Assembly: GCA_946122785.1 (NCBI GenBank)
Contig: CAMGYJ010000006.1
Coordinates: forward strand, 64,605,676-64,669,675
Direction of reading: 5' to 3'
From: Linum tenue
Taxonomy: Eukaryota; Streptophyta; Magnoliopsida; Malpighiales; Linaceae
DNA length: 64,000 nt
Below are positions 1 to 9,930 of the stretch, one piece after another. The position numbers were made by a program, and so were the translations under genes. Positions within the stretch are counted from its first letter, which is position 1. Every line of letters starts with the position of its first letter. Below the pieces are notes generated by a model that saw nothing but the letters and a program-made list of their open reading frames with translations, made no database searches and was not told where the DNA came from.

Positions 1-509
1 CGTTATCGTTAATAATATGTAACTTTTTTATTAGTTAAAATACTAAAATTTTGCAATTTTGACCTTCATGTGTCTCTTCCAAGTCAATATCATGTTGTCA
101 AGTCAATATTACTAACAAAATTGCTAACTGAAAGTTAATATTTGGCTAATTCTTAGTATTTTGATATGTTTCGATAATATAAAAGAATCTGAAAAAGGTT
201 TGGATAAAAAATAGACATTACCCTATTAATTAATATTCTCATGTATATACTTTTTGATTGAAAATCTGATTTATATTAAAAAATAATACAAAAAATATTA
301 ATAGAATAGCTATGATAAAAATTGACAATGATCTCAAGGAGTATACGAAAAATTGAAAAAATAATTAATTTTACTTTAAATAATTATGAGAAGATATTAT
401 ATTTCAAATATTGATGATATATAATTATTTTAATTTTACTAACTTGAAAATCAATTTGAACAACATCTAAATTTTGAAACAAGGCCTCCACTATCCATTG
501 GATGACCAT
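1..509. other. AT-rich intergenic flank, no gene seen
   Basis: Very AT-rich sequence with no open frame that looks coding and no repeat structure that I can name. It abuts the truncated left LTR of the gypsy remnant that follows. The start of that LTR is missing here: its opposite copy begins with TGTTACTAG, which does not occur in this stretch. Confidence 0.5.
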
Positions 510-1290
510 GTTCATAGTCACAAAAAAACCCTAAAATCCTTCTCCTTCCCACCATTGGTTTGACCACTAGGGGTGGGCATTCGGTCGGTTCAGTTTCGAC
601 CGAACCAAAATTATGAATATCGAGTCCCCGAATTCTCCCAAACCTCAAACCGAATTCGAAACGAAATATAATTCGGTTCGGTCGGTTTAAACCGAATTAT
701 AATTTGGTTCGGTTTTTCACACAAAACCGAATTTGTGAAGTTACTTGTATTTTCTCACTTTTAAATTATTTTTCACCTCTAATATAAACAATAAATATCA
801 ATTATATGCATCATCAATGATAAAATCAAACTTTTCAGCATATAAGTCATAAAATATTTCAAATATTTAAGTCTAAAAACAACTACAAACATAAAAATCA
901 CCATTTGGAGCTTGCAATTATAGTATTTCTGTTTTTCGGTCGGAAATTCGGTTCGGTTGAAAGAACCCTGATTTCCGAACTATCCATATTTTCCTTCCGA
1001 ATTTCGAACCGAATAGCATTAATTCGGTTTCGGTTCGGGTTTACCGAACCATTTGCCCACCCCTATTAACCACCACACTCCTTTTCCTACCCAAATTATG
1101 ACAACTTTTCTGACAAGGACATTAGAAACAAATCCTAAACAACCACCAAAAGATAATCCAAATCTTACTAAAACTAGTAAACAATATTAATATCCCAAAT
1201 AACAACTAAATACGAACTAATTAATAAAACTAGTAAAAATAAATGAGCCCAGAAATTGCCCGAGTTATTATGATAACTCGTCTCATAAAA
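510..1290 (-). repeat. Left (3') LTR of remnant A, truncated, interrupted by a MITE
   Basis: The sequence at about 515-567 plus 1074-1290 aligns with 6157-6406. Shared stretches include the segment with AACAAATCCTAAACAA and the segment CTAATTAATAAAACTA. After removing the 498-bp MITE and its target duplication, about 270 bp of LTR remain, against about 396 bp native length for the right copy. The 5'-most part seen in the right copy is absent. The LTR ends near 1290 and is followed by a C-rich tract that is a polypurine tract on the minus strand. Confidence 0.6.
568..1065. mobile_element. hAT-type MITE 1 (498 bp) inside an LTR
   Basis: Terminal inverted repeats TAGGGGTGGGCA at the left and TGCCCACCCCTA at the right. 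The flanking 8-bp duplication is TTGACCAC (560-567) and TTAACCAC (1066-1073), 7 of 8 identical. The 8-bp TSD and the TAGGG start fit hAT-superfamily non-autonomous elements. The interior near both ends is crowded with TTCGGTTCGG and AACCGAA units in both orientations, which may be subterminal repeats. No coding capacity. Confidence 0.85.
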
Positions 1291-2399
1291 ATCCTACCCC
1301 CATTAAGTGCAACATTGCCCTCAAAGTTAGTCATCCTAATAGATGAAGCAATTGTCCTCTTCATCCTTATAGTTTACACGACCTCACATTGAGAAGGACA
1401 TTGAGATTGATGCAACAATGCCTAATGGTGAAGCGCACTTCGTAGTGGAAGCATAGTCCTTATGATCTTCGTCGAGCGACCTCCTCTTGCGACATCCTTC
1501 GACTGATGGGATTGAGTGGTGATGTAGCCCTTGGCATAGTAGAAGCGGAGTCAGACCATCTCTCTACTTGTCCTCGCGGCGAATTTCTTGGTCCTCCATG
1601 ATGCTTAGCCAGCTCCTCGTTCTTTACCTTGGCAAGTCAAATTGCCTTTTGTATCGTCTCTTGCTTAAACATTCGTATGGCGTCAGAAATTTCTGGTTAG
1701 AGCCCACCAAAGCTTCCTCGGTCGACTCATAACACCGGTTACTCGATTTCTCGTAAGCTAGAAAATAATCGCTCAAAGATCTGGTCTATTTATTTTCACG
1801 AGAGCCTCATGGCAAGAAGCTCCATCAGACGGCCCGAATCGAGCCCATAACTCCAGTTGTGCCATCTAGGGTTAGAACAGTCTGATCTGGTCGTAGACGT
1901 ACATGATAAGAACCGCTACCCGTCGGGGCCCTGCCTCTGACATACTCACCTCGGTCCGCGGCCCCGTTCCCCAGGCCGCCTCCTGGTTCACACGGAAATT
2001 CGTGTCCTTCATCAACGCCCATTGGTGACCGACCCCCGGGTCCCATGCTAGGCCCATCCCAACAATCTCCCACGTCCCGAGTCGCGCCATTTGACCCACC
2101 GCTTCCAGTCCCAATCCACGCGGCACCACCTTGCCATTCTGTGCTGCTTGCGTCAGCCCACTCCAGTTGTTCCATCTAGGGGGGGGGGGGGTGCTTGCAC
2201 CCTCCTTGGGCAGGGGCAAAAAATTAGCTGGTAGGTTGGTTATGACTTACGAGGCAGGCATCACCCTTGTCCTCTTAATTAGTGAGGCAAAAAATAGGAC
2301 GCTTAGCTACTTACACGATATGTATATGTATCAATTTGAATCCCAAAAGCAATCATCCACTGAGATTGCAGCTTAGCTAGCACGATATGTATATGTATC

Positions 2400-3017
2400 A
2401 AGAAAGATAGTAATCGTTAACACATATGAAATTTTAGTCCTTATACACGTGCCCCTTAACTTAGAACAACGATTTGTCCTTAAAATGAAATTTGTGGTCA
2501 TTAGTTGAATTCCTATGACCTACCTTTCGATGACAGGTTCAAAAACTTACAAGGAATTAATGAGTTAGAAAAAAAAAATGGTCGAAGCAAAGAAGCACAA
2601 ATTCTATTTATACGTTTATTTGCTTCTTATGTTGACACTCATTCTTTCAGTTGGAACAACAAATGTGGACCGATCGTTTTCATCCTTGAAATATATAAAA
2701 AATGATCTTCGAAATCAGATGAACGATGAGTGGTTGAACGATGAGTGGTTGAACGATGCAATGGTGGCATATATTGAACAAGATTTATTTGCTAGTTTGG
2801 ATAAAGAATGTGTCCTAGAATACTTTTAAAATATGAAATATGGTCGCGGATCGTTGTAACCAATGTAAGTCAAACTATTATTTTGTATGTAATTGTATGA
2901 AGTTTGAGTATTAAGTTGTTGACTTTATCTTGTTTAGGGTTGACTTTTCTATTATGTAATTGATTTTTTATGATATGAAAAAGACACCCCTTGACCAATT
3001 TTCGGGCTCCGCCATTG
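2400..3017 (+). mobile_element. Fossil hAT transposon, 3' part with right terminal inverted repeat
   Basis: Carries the C-terminal part of a hAT transposase (next entry) and ends in a terminal sequence whose reverse complement reads CAATGGCGGAGCCC. This resembles the CAGGGGCGGAGC terminus of the MITE at 63383. Upstream the element cannot be followed: the left inverted repeat was not found, and a run of 13 G at about 2178-2190 lies near the likely junction with the gag remnant. Its 8-bp right flank is TTGTGGAC; no clear partner was found on the left. Confidence 0.55.
2505..2862 (+). pseudogene. hAT transposase C-terminal (dimerisation) domain fragment
   Basis: Two overlapping frames (2505-2705 and 2578-2829) together give a hAT C-terminal dimerisation domain. 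The end of an upstream helix (RFKNLQGINEL) is followed by KKMVEAKKH, VDRSFSSLKYIKNDLRNQM, WLND and AYIEQDLF, in the order known for Tip100/Ac-like hAT transposases. The frame changes at a run of A around 2570-2577. A 15-bp unit encoding WLNDE is tandemly duplicated. After a stop at 2827 the reading resembles NMKYGR, a usual C-terminal tail. The rest of the transposase is missing, so this is a fossil. Confidence 0.75.
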
Positions 3018-3646
3018 TTGTGGACCCACTCCACTCGTACCGCCTTCACCTGTCGTCGTCATGGGTTGGCCCAATCCTCCTCTCGCTTTGCTCAAACCAC
3101 CTGCATTGACAGACTACTAGACTAGAGCCCAAAGCTGACCAGGCTCAGGTCACTACCCATGAAACTTGGCGAAAAGGATTCCTGTATTGGTGCCCTCACT
3201 CGGGCTTGAGGGCCACGTAGTCCAGATCCCCTACTATTGCCTCCATTGGTGCTGTTGCTCCCCGTCCCATCTTGTCGGAGATCGGTCCCCCTGCGGACTT
3301 AAAACTGTCTCATTCTCAATCAACGCTCCCTTGAGATTCTCCTCTATTGAAGCTCGTCGCACATTGTTTCACTCCTGGCTTTGTCCTAATGTGCTCGTTG
3401 TTAGATGCTTGGAATGTCACCGCATTCTCGATGATGCTCCAGATCGAGTCGACAATCTTGTAGTCAAGACCTTCAAGCCGCTAGTCCAAGACCTCCATTC
3501 GTGCCTCATACTAGGCAAACTTTTCCTCCATCCCTAGCTAGCGTTGAGCTAGGCCGTCGAGCGTGATGTCCTGGGAAGTTGATTCGAAGCTTACATGGAC
3601 TTTTTCGTAGGCACTATCTTCCTAGATTTCTTCGTTTGAGCAAGCA

Positions 3647-3659
3647 GGCTTTGATACCA
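3647..3659 (-). promoter_or_regulatory. Primer-binding site of remnant A (tRNA-Met type)
   Basis: On the minus strand the sequence reads TGGTATCAAAGCC, matching the initiator-tRNA-Met primer site (TGGTATCAGAGC) with one change. It lies two bases inside the LTR end at 3662, which sets the orientation of the remnant. Confidence 0.7.
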
Positions 3660-3719
3660 ATTGTTACTAGACACGAAACTGGCGACTTCGCATCTCACAA
3701 CTTTGTATGATAATTCGAA

Positions 3720-5058
3720 GGCAAAATACACTTACATAGCCATAACTATTCGTGTTGTGACAATAATAGCCACTTTTTGAAAAATACACAAACATAGCCA
3801 CTTTTTCAAACTTGCTTGACAATAATAGCCATTTTCGTTATAAACTTTAACGTCGTGACAGACGCCGTCAATAACCTCTACGTGGCGGTGAGGTGGATGC
3901 CACTTGGACGAAACGTCATCTCCAGCTAGACTCTCCCTACCACGTCTATGCCATGTCATATTTTAAATCAAAAAGAAATACAAAATATTTTATCTCCTTT
4001 GTCCTCTAGGGTGCGGACCGAGTCGACTCCCACCGTTGGATTTATCTTCATCCAATCGTCATTCGACGCCATTATCGCCGCCGCCGCCGCCGCTATCGTC
4101 CCCACCACCCCTTCTGATGACCTCGCAACCACTCACCTTCACTGGTTTTGCTGCTCTCTGCCTCTGTTTCAATCGACAAGAAAAACAAAGAGGGTTTCTC
4201 CCCTCTATGCCATTTCCTTTCCCCATCGGTGCTCCTGGTTTTCTGGCCAGATTCCTGGGATAAAGCCTTCTCAATTCTCTACCCCCTTCTGCCGCAGAAC
4301 CCATTATTTGAAGCTTTTCTACAATTAGAAATCCAGATGCAACACAATAGTTGCAACCCGCCTCTTGACATCCCCTTCTCCAATCAATTCGCAGGGGAGA
4401 CGTCGAAGTGGGATTGCACAGAGAGAAATTCCAGATTCGGCAATGTATCTCGGCTTTTTGTACAATAGCTAAGGGCTCAAAGCCAATGGGTACCTGTTTG
4501 TGGTGCAGAGCAACATCAAGAAGGGTTCAAGGTCGACGGGGTGATTAGGAGCTCGAGGCGGGTGATCTTGTCGGCGGATCTTATGCACAAATATGAGATT
4601 AAGGTGCGGAGGCGGGATGACATCGCGCTGGTGGTGTCGCAGGAGAAGATGTGGTTCCTGAAGAGCGAAGACAAGTGGGCGAAGGTGATGTTGTTCGATT
4701 TTAGAGAGTTAGAGGGCAGGGAGCGGTTCCCGACGGCGGTGCCATGGCAGTCTCTGTATTTCGCCGACGGAAAGGGTTCATGCGAGCTGGTGGAAGGTGA
4801 AAAGGTGGGGTGGGAGATGACGTTTTCCTTTTTTCTTTCTTTCCTTTTTTATTTAACATAATTAAAATAAAATTTAAAATATCCAGGCAAGCAAATTTAT
4901 GGAAACAATGCCACATAAGCAACAAATCGTTTATCTAGTCAGCATTTGTGACATTGTCGTTAAAGTTATTAACGGAATTGCTATTTTAGTGTATTTTTCA
5001 AAAAGTGGCTATTATTGTCACAAGGCGAATAATTATGGCTATGAAAGTGTATTTTGCC
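3720..5058. mobile_element. Mutator-like element MULE-1 (1339 bp)
   Basis: Perfect 9-bp target duplication TAATTCGAA at 3711-3719 and 5059-5067. Long terminal inverted repeats begin GGCAAAATACACTT and match over at least 70 bp; similarity continues for about 150 bp once a roughly 45-bp internal duplication in the left arm is allowed for. No transposase frame is present. The GC-richer core (about 4020-4850) is compositionally unlike the AT-rich arms and holds a 106-codon plus-strand frame (4541-4861). That could be captured host coding sequence, as in Pack-MULEs; I do not recognise it. Confidence 0.88.
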
Positions 5059-5155
5059 TAATTCGAATAAACTACGATGAAAGAAAGACAATAACTAAAC
5101 TATTTGGGTTCCAATCTTCTTATCATTAAACCTGAAGACAATTACATATTTATAG

Positions 5156-6147
5156 GGGAATGGATCAGGTCAGTAACCTTATGGTGAGTAACCATGAGTA
5201 ACCCGTCCACATCAGCATGACATCAGCATCCTCTCTTTCATAGAAAGCCTTTAATTTTTCCCTCTTTAATCTTTGACGGACGATTTCTCGCTCATTTTAA
5301 GTCGAAATTTAATTTTTTTTGCACAGTTAGATCAGATTAATTGTGCTCTTCAAAATGATATCCACTTTAATATATTTTTTGAACAAAAAAAATTGAGCCA
5401 TTTTTTACCAGCCTATACCATATGGTATTGACTGGTATTGAAATAAAAGCACACCTATGTTTTGAAAAACGTACCATGGTGGTATGAACAAACCAATACT
5501 GTAGGATGGTTGAATACATGATAGTCGAAGTATATTAATTGTAATTTACGACTTTTAACATTGTATACCACACAATACCACCCCGTACCAGGGTGGTATT
5601 GTATGGTATTGTGTGGTATTTTTTGGTCCTGTAATTTGTTCACCCAGAAATTTGTAGATCCAATAGATCATGATGAACTCGTCCCTTCTGTGCAAACGTT
5701 TTCAAAAACGAATTAAAAACGAAGAAGATACCATACAATACCACCCCTTACCAGGGTGGTATTGTATGGTATTGTGTGGTATTTTTTGGTCCTGTAATTT
5801 GTTCACCCAGAAATTTGTAGATCCAGTAGATCATTGATGAACTCGTCCCTGCTGTGCAAACGTTTTCAAAAACGAATTAAAAACGAAGAAGATACCATAT
5901 GGTATGCAGTTGGTACCGAGAGGCCATAATATTTTTTTCCTCAAAAAATATTTAAAATTGATCTCATTTAGTAGAGCACGGTGAACTCGTTCTATCTGTG
6001 CAAAAAAAATTAAAATCCGAGTTAAAACGAAAAAGATATGAGTCAATTAAGAAAGCTAGTGAAAATAAAAATAGCCTTTAATTCTCCATCCTTAGATCTG
6101 GATTTTCTAAATGAAGGGTCCAGATTTGGTTATTGATGTCTTGAGCC
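5156..6147. mobile_element. Mutator-like element MULE-2 (992 bp) in an LTR TATA box
   Basis: Perfect 9-bp duplication TATTTATAG at 5147-5155 and 6148-6156. The inner parts of the two arms are inverted copies: 5310-5345 (TTTTTTTTGCACAG, then GTGCTCTT) against 5965-6020. The extreme ends (GGGAATGGATCAGGTCA against the reverse complement of TGATGTCTTGAGCC) are only loosely alike, so the terminal assignment rests mainly on the duplication. No transposase or recognisable coding sequence. The interior holds a tandem duplication with palindromic GGTATTG/CAATACC arms. Confidence 0.65.
5569..5895. repeat. Two-copy tandem duplication, about 163-bp period, palindromic
   Basis: Two nearly identical copies. 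The marker TACCAGGGTGGTATTG occurs at 5586 and 5749, and both copies continue through TTTGGTCCTGTAATTTG, GATGAACTCGTCCCT and CGTTTTCAAAAACGAATT. Each copy starts with a hairpin-capable segment (ACAATACC...GGTATTGT). Only a handful of substitutions separate them, so the duplication is younger than the surrounding debris. Confidence 0.85.
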
Positions 6148-6406
6148 TATTTATAGTCATAGATAACCTCAAAATCCTTTTCCCTCCCACCCTTGGTTCG
6201 ATCACCACTCTCAAAATATCACAACTTCTCACACAATGACAACTAGAAACAAATCCTAAACAAATACCAAAAGATCCAAATCCTACAAAGACTAGTAAAC
6301 AATAATTAATATAAATAATAACTAAATATGAACTAATTAATAAAACTATTTAAAATATATGAGCTCAGAAATTGTCAAAATCATTCTGATAGCTCGTCTC
6401 GTAACA

Positions 6407-6616
6407 GACCGCATATAGGGGCATGAAGGGATATAAGCCTCTCCGACCCGTCCCTATTTGGATGCCCTGCTAGAGAAAGAAGAAAGAGCTAAGAAGATTA
6501 ATCCTTGTATGGAGGTGTATTGATCCAACAAGTTGCTGCAAACAATTTATCATGGATCGTTGATCCGAGAAATTGCTGAAAATCCTGCTTGAAACTCTGA
6601 AGGAGTTGCCTGTAAG
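6407..6616. other. Spacer between remnant A and MITE 2
   Basis: No coding frame. It continues beyond the MITE (7223 onwards) as one ancestral sequence, since the MITE target CCTGTAAG is duplicated at both sides. It may be further retroelement debris, but nothing diagnostic is visible. Confidence 0.4.
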
Positions 6617-7214
6617 TAGGGGTGGAAATCGGTACGGTATCGGTATCCCAATACCAAATACCGAATACCGAATTACATCCTAAAGTCAATCCCAATCTCA
6701 ATCCCTAAATAATTTCGGTATCCCAATCCCTAAATATTTCGGTATCCCAATCGGTACTTCGGTATTATCGAATAAAAAAGAGACTAAACAAAGAGTCTTG
6801 AGTTTGGCTAGAGCTAGGATATGGATAAGGAGAATGGAGGAGAGGTGACATCTCAAGTTTTTGTCATTGCTAATCTTTAATTTGATGAATTGGAGGCTGA
6901 GAGAAGATTAATACTAATGTTTGTTTTTTGGTGTTATAAAAATAACAATAGATTGGTGGTAGAGGGTCGTGTAGTAGTGAATGAGAGAGTTTAGTTGGGA
7001 GCATAAAATACACATTAGCTTATATTCGATATTGTTCTGTATTTCAGTATATACCGATCCCAATCCCATAATCCCTAATACCGAATAACAATTGAAAATT
7101 GAATCTCAATCCCAATCTCAAGTAATAAAACGTGTATTCGGTAATACCAAATATAGACAAATTCGATACGGTATTCGGTATATCCCAAATACCTGTACCA
7201 AACTTCCAGCCCTA
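6617..7214. mobile_element. hAT-type MITE 2 (598 bp), perfect 8-bp TSD
   Basis: Perfect duplication CCTGTAAG at 6609-6616 and 7215-7222. Inverted ends TAGGGGTGGAAAT and ACTTCCAGCCCTA. The subterminal regions are dense in GGTATCGGTATCCCAATACC-type units in both orientations, a different motif from MITE 1 although the TIR start (TAGGGNTGG) is shared. No coding capacity. Confidence 0.92.
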
Positions 7215-7222
7215 CCTGTAAG

Positions 7223-7791
7223 CTTCGATTGGGTTCTCTCCATTGAGGGGAACGACTCGTGATTGAGAGCAATAGAGATGCACTCATCTGCGAGGTTTCC
7301 TTGAGCATTCTTGTGACTTAGAGATTTGATGCCAATCCACGCGAGAAGAGGGATCCTAAAAGGTAAAGCAACAAAATTATTTGATCATCTTTTGAGGGTC
7401 AGAGAGGAGGAGAGAACATGGGAAGGAAGATAAATAATATTGACAAAAGAAGGATGAGGACATAGCATATATTTGTTTGCCATTATTCATTATGCACTCG
7501 TGAACACGTATTGAAGCAGGCCCATTGAACCTATTTTAAAACTCCCATTGTAATACCAACAACAAGAAGAAAGAAACATAGGAAATCGATCAATGAGGTG
7601 GCATTTGTTCCTAGAATGGCCATTTAGGTGGCCCACATTTTAGCTCATATAAGAAAGACTAGAACCAACCCCAGTTTTGGATCGAAAGGCCTCCTATCAT
7701 TATTACCGCCTTAAGATCAAAGACTTGTGTAAGATGTAATGGACTATTGTAATTCTTATCGGTAATGAATACAAGTTCCTTTAAGAAACAA
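7223..7791. other. Intergenic, nothing recognised
   Basis: Moderately AT-rich with no convincing frame, RNA gene or repeat boundary. It ends where the left terminal inverted repeat of MULE-3 begins. Confidence 0.4.
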
Positions 7792-7804
7792 GAGTTATGG
7801 GTGT

Positions 7805-8387
7805 TGTTGGGCATGTGACTCGGACCTAGCTGTGCAAGGCAAGACACGCTAACAGAGGACGCACGCGAGGGGCTAAGGCGCGCATGCTGGCTTAAGAGCG
7901 CGCTACTGCGTGTACGCCAGCACAGGGAACCAGCGCGCGAAGACCCAGAGCTCCTCACGAGCCGCGCGAGAGTGGAAAGCATCAAGGCGCAGAAGCTCAG
8001 GCGCGTTGTAAGCCACTCAGCCACAGGGAGTTCCACAGGGATCAGTGACACCGTCGTAGGTACACCCCTGACATGTCCTAGGTAGGGGGATGGCCTAAAT
8101 CCCCGACATGTCAGTGGTCACATCAGAGTCAAGGTCCCATCATGTAATCCATCCACTCACCCACCACCATGTAGCCTATAAATATGGCATTTACTCCGGT
8201 GGGTGAGGGGATCACATTTTTTGACTCTCTCTCTCTCTACAATAACAACTCATCTCTCTAATATCCCTTCTCTTGTTCTCCCTCAACTCTCTAGTCTCCG
8301 ACCTTCCGATCAAACCCATTGCTTGCACTTCTTCTTGACCCTAACTCTTACTCGAATCTCACTCCTACACTCAGTTAGGTTCAAACA
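7805..8387 (+). repeat. 5' LTR of Tat element 1
   Basis: Begins TGTTGGGCATG and ends GGTTCAAACA. A TATA box (CTATAAATA, 8176-8184) lies upstream of a CT-rich leader that is the likely R/U5 start. It differs from the 3' LTR only around 8195-8212 (one T/A and one A/G change). Confidence 0.97.
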
Positions 8388-8388
8388 A

Positions 8389-8408
8389 TTGGCGCCCACC
8401 GTGGGGCC
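8389..8408 (+). promoter_or_regulatory. Primer-binding site of Tat element 1
   Basis: TTGGCGCCCACCGTGGGGCC lies one base after the LTR end. The TGGCGCC start fits a tRNA 3' end with the CCA tail; the donor tRNA is not assigned here. Tat element 2 has a comparable TTGGCGCGCCAG site at 59391. Confidence 0.75.
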
Positions 8409-8436
8409 AAGAAGAAGCGCAGAAGAAAACCCACCA

Positions 8437-9930
8437 ATGGCAGAACGCAACCACGATCAACCTGACGAAGCAACGCCCATCAAGGCGATGACCGACCCAA
8501 GGGCGTTCGCAGAAGCCAGCAACCTCAACGCGGTGCTTATTGAAGAAGAAGAGCCCGAACTGACAGCCAAAGAAATGAGGGAGCTAGTGACAAAGCAAAA
8601 CAACGTCATAGCCGACATGCAGAAGCAAATGAGCCAAGTCATCGCGCTCATGATGAGCAGGGAGGCCGCGCCAACAGCAGAGGCAACGGCGGTCGCGCCT
8701 CAACAAGCCGTGGGAGAAGCGTCCGGAACCGCCCCACCACCACGACACGCGCCAGCGGAATTCCCCGCGGGAGAAACGCAGGGAATTGAACTACCAGGGC
8801 GGGCGGACCTCAGCTTCTTGGAGCAACACCTGTCTCCGCAATACCGACCTAACCCGCCCAAGAAGGTTCTCCACCAGCCGTTGAGCGCACAAATTATGGC
8901 GGAACACCTAAGCGGAGCGCCACCCACCCTCCCAACATACAATGGCACGACCGACCCAGAAGACCACGTGAGCACCTTCTGCTTGCGCATGCAACTCCAA
9001 ACAAACTCGAATGCGGCGCTGTGCAGAACCTTCCCGTCAACCTTTTCGGGAATATGCCTCGACTGGTACAACCGCCTCCCGAACGGAATCATCCGCTCGT
9101 TCGAAGAGTTCATACTTCTGTTCACAACAAAGTTCGCGTCCCAGAAGCGGCGCCCTCTCCACCTCAAGGCCCTGATAGATATCAGGCAAAAAGACGGAGA
9201 AAGCTTGAGAGCCTTCTACGCCAGATGGTCCAGGGTAGCGATGGCCGTCCGCGACCTTACCCCCGAAACCGCCGCCCATCACCTCATGGAGGCCACCAAC
9301 AACATGGAGCTCAAGCGGGTGTTAGCAAAAAGGCCCGTCACGCTGTCAACAGAGTTGGAAATGAAGATCGAAAAGACAATCACGTTAGAAGAGACCCTGG
9401 GGGCGGGATCCGTCAGACGCTTCGAACCAGCAAAAATGCCGCGAGAGGAACTGGCGCGTCGACAGACTCCAACCCCAATCCCACGAGACCAATTGCTACA
9501 GATGCACAGTGGCCCGAAGCGCAACCCTCCTCCCCCACCAGAGCAGGCACATCGCGGGCGATCGCCAGACAGGCGCGCGTCCAACGCCTACACTCCCCTT
9601 AATGACTCCGTGAGGAACGTGTTCCACGTCCTCCGCGAGAAAGGCTACAAGCTCAATTGGCCTGCCCCATTGAAGTCCCAACCACACATGCGCAATCCAA
9701 ATAGGCATTGTGAATTCCACAGGGCAACGGGGCACCAGACGGAAGACTGTCGAGAGCTACGGTACGAAATAGAGGGCCTCGTACGGCGAGGATTACTAAC
9801 CGAGTTCATTCACGTGAAGAAAGAGCAGGTTGAGGCCCCGCAGCACCCGCCCCCACCCCCCACAAGCCGAGTACGACGACGACACAGGTGCGTATTTAGT
9901 GCGCAAAGAAATCGGGGTGGTAACGGTTGA
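8437..9930 (+). CDS. Tat element 1 gag polyprotein
   Basis: Structural capsid/nucleocapsid protein of the retrotransposon. The first ATG after the leader is at 8437 (MAERNHD); upstream codons in the same frame are LTR sequence and were discarded. The N-terminus has an acidic region and a coiled-coil-like stretch (TAKEMRELVTKQN). The gag capsid domain (retrotransposon gag, PF03732 type) starts near LPTYNGTTDPEDHV (around residue 165) and includes CLDWYNRLP, SFEEF and KFAS. A CxFHxxxGHxTxDC knuckle (CEFHRATGHQTEDC) lies near residue 425. At a C-rich stretch around 9845-9862 the frame must change to enter the protease. The gag frame itself continues as Arg-rich nonsense to 9930. Tat element 2 has gag and protease in one frame, which suggests a single-base indel here. 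Confidence 0.9.
   Translation: MAERNHDQPDEATPIKAMTDPRAFAEASNLNAVLIEEEEPELTAKEMRELVTKQNNVIADMQKQMSQVIALMMSREAAPTAEATAVAPQQAVGEASGTAPPPRHAPAEFPAGETQGIELPGRADLSFLEQHLSPQYRPNPPKKVLHQPLSAQIMAEHLSGAPPTLPTYNGTTDPEDHVSTFCLRMQLQTNSNAALCRTFPSTFSGICLDWYNRLPNGIIRSFEEFILLFTTKFASQKRRPLHLKALIDIRQKDGESLRAFYARWSRVAMAVRDLTPETAAHHLMEATNNMELKRVLAKRPVTLSTELEMKIEKTITLEETLGAGSVRRFEPAKMPREELARRQTPTPIPRDQLLQMHSGPKRNPPPPPEQAHRGRSPDRRASNAYTPLNDSVRNVFHVLREKGYKLNWPAPLKSQPHMRNPNRHCEFHRATGHQTEDCRELRYEIEGLVRRGLLTEFIHVKKEQVEAPQHPPPPPTSRVRRRHRCVFSAQRNRGGNG

Larger units (their letters stand above)
1320..3640 (-). pseudogene. Degraded Ty3/gypsy gag (remnant A)
   Basis: No long frame survives, but minus-strand pieces match gypsy gag landmarks in the right order. 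Around 1800-1870 a frame reads LWARFGPSDG followed by EALVKI, the capsid-region motif of chromovirus-like gag proteins. Around 1660-1690 the words of the later capsid segment (IRMFK-like) can be made out. Around 1420-1460 a degraded GLCF....GH zinc-finger-type region appears. Multiple stops and shifts break it. It begins just downstream of the tRNA-Met primer site at 3647 and is split by the hAT fossil ending at 3017. It is not functional. Confidence 0.6.
510..6406 (-). mobile_element. Degraded gag-only Ty3/gypsy remnant (A) with nested insertions
   Basis: A minus-strand LTR retrotransposon relic. Reading leftwards there is an LTR (6406 to 3662, TGTTAC...GTAACA ends), a primer-binding site matching initiator tRNA-Met (3659-3647), a degraded gag, a purine-rich tract around 1291-1310 and a truncated second LTR. 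The gag zinc-finger region is followed almost directly by a short stretch resembling the end of pol and the polypurine tract, so nearly all of pol is missing. Gag-only derivatives of this kind are described in plants as TR-GAG elements, or it may be an internal deletion. Later insertions inside it: hAT MITE 568-1065, hAT fossil ending at 3017, Mutator-like elements 3720-5058 and 5156-6147. Confidence 0.7.
3662..6406 (-). repeat. Right (5') LTR of remnant A, split by two Mutator-like elements
   Basis: LTR ends are TGTTAC at 3662 and GTAACA ending at 6406. Removing the insertions 3720-5058 and 5156-6147, plus one 9-bp target duplication each, leaves about 396 bp. That remainder aligns with the left LTR over its outer 250 bp. 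On the minus strand a TATA box (CTATAAATA, 6148-6156) lies about 250 bp into the LTR. The same nine bases are duplicated at 5147-5155 by the second Mutator-like insertion. Confidence 0.65.

Noticed and set aside
1825..2219. Minus-strand ORFs of about 115 codons (1825-2175 and 1872-2219)
   Set aside because: They fall in the degraded gag of remnant A and across the junction with the hAT fossil. One contains the real gag words, but neither is an intact gene.
8700..9584. Minus- and alternate-frame ORFs over gag (8700-9167, 9021-9602, 9279-9584)
   Set aside because: Shadows of the GC-rich gag frame, with no domain and no context.
9845..9862. Programmed gag-pol frameshift
   Set aside because: Tat element 2 keeps gag and protease in one frame, and the shift site is a plain C-run. 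A simple indel is the more economical reading, though not proven.
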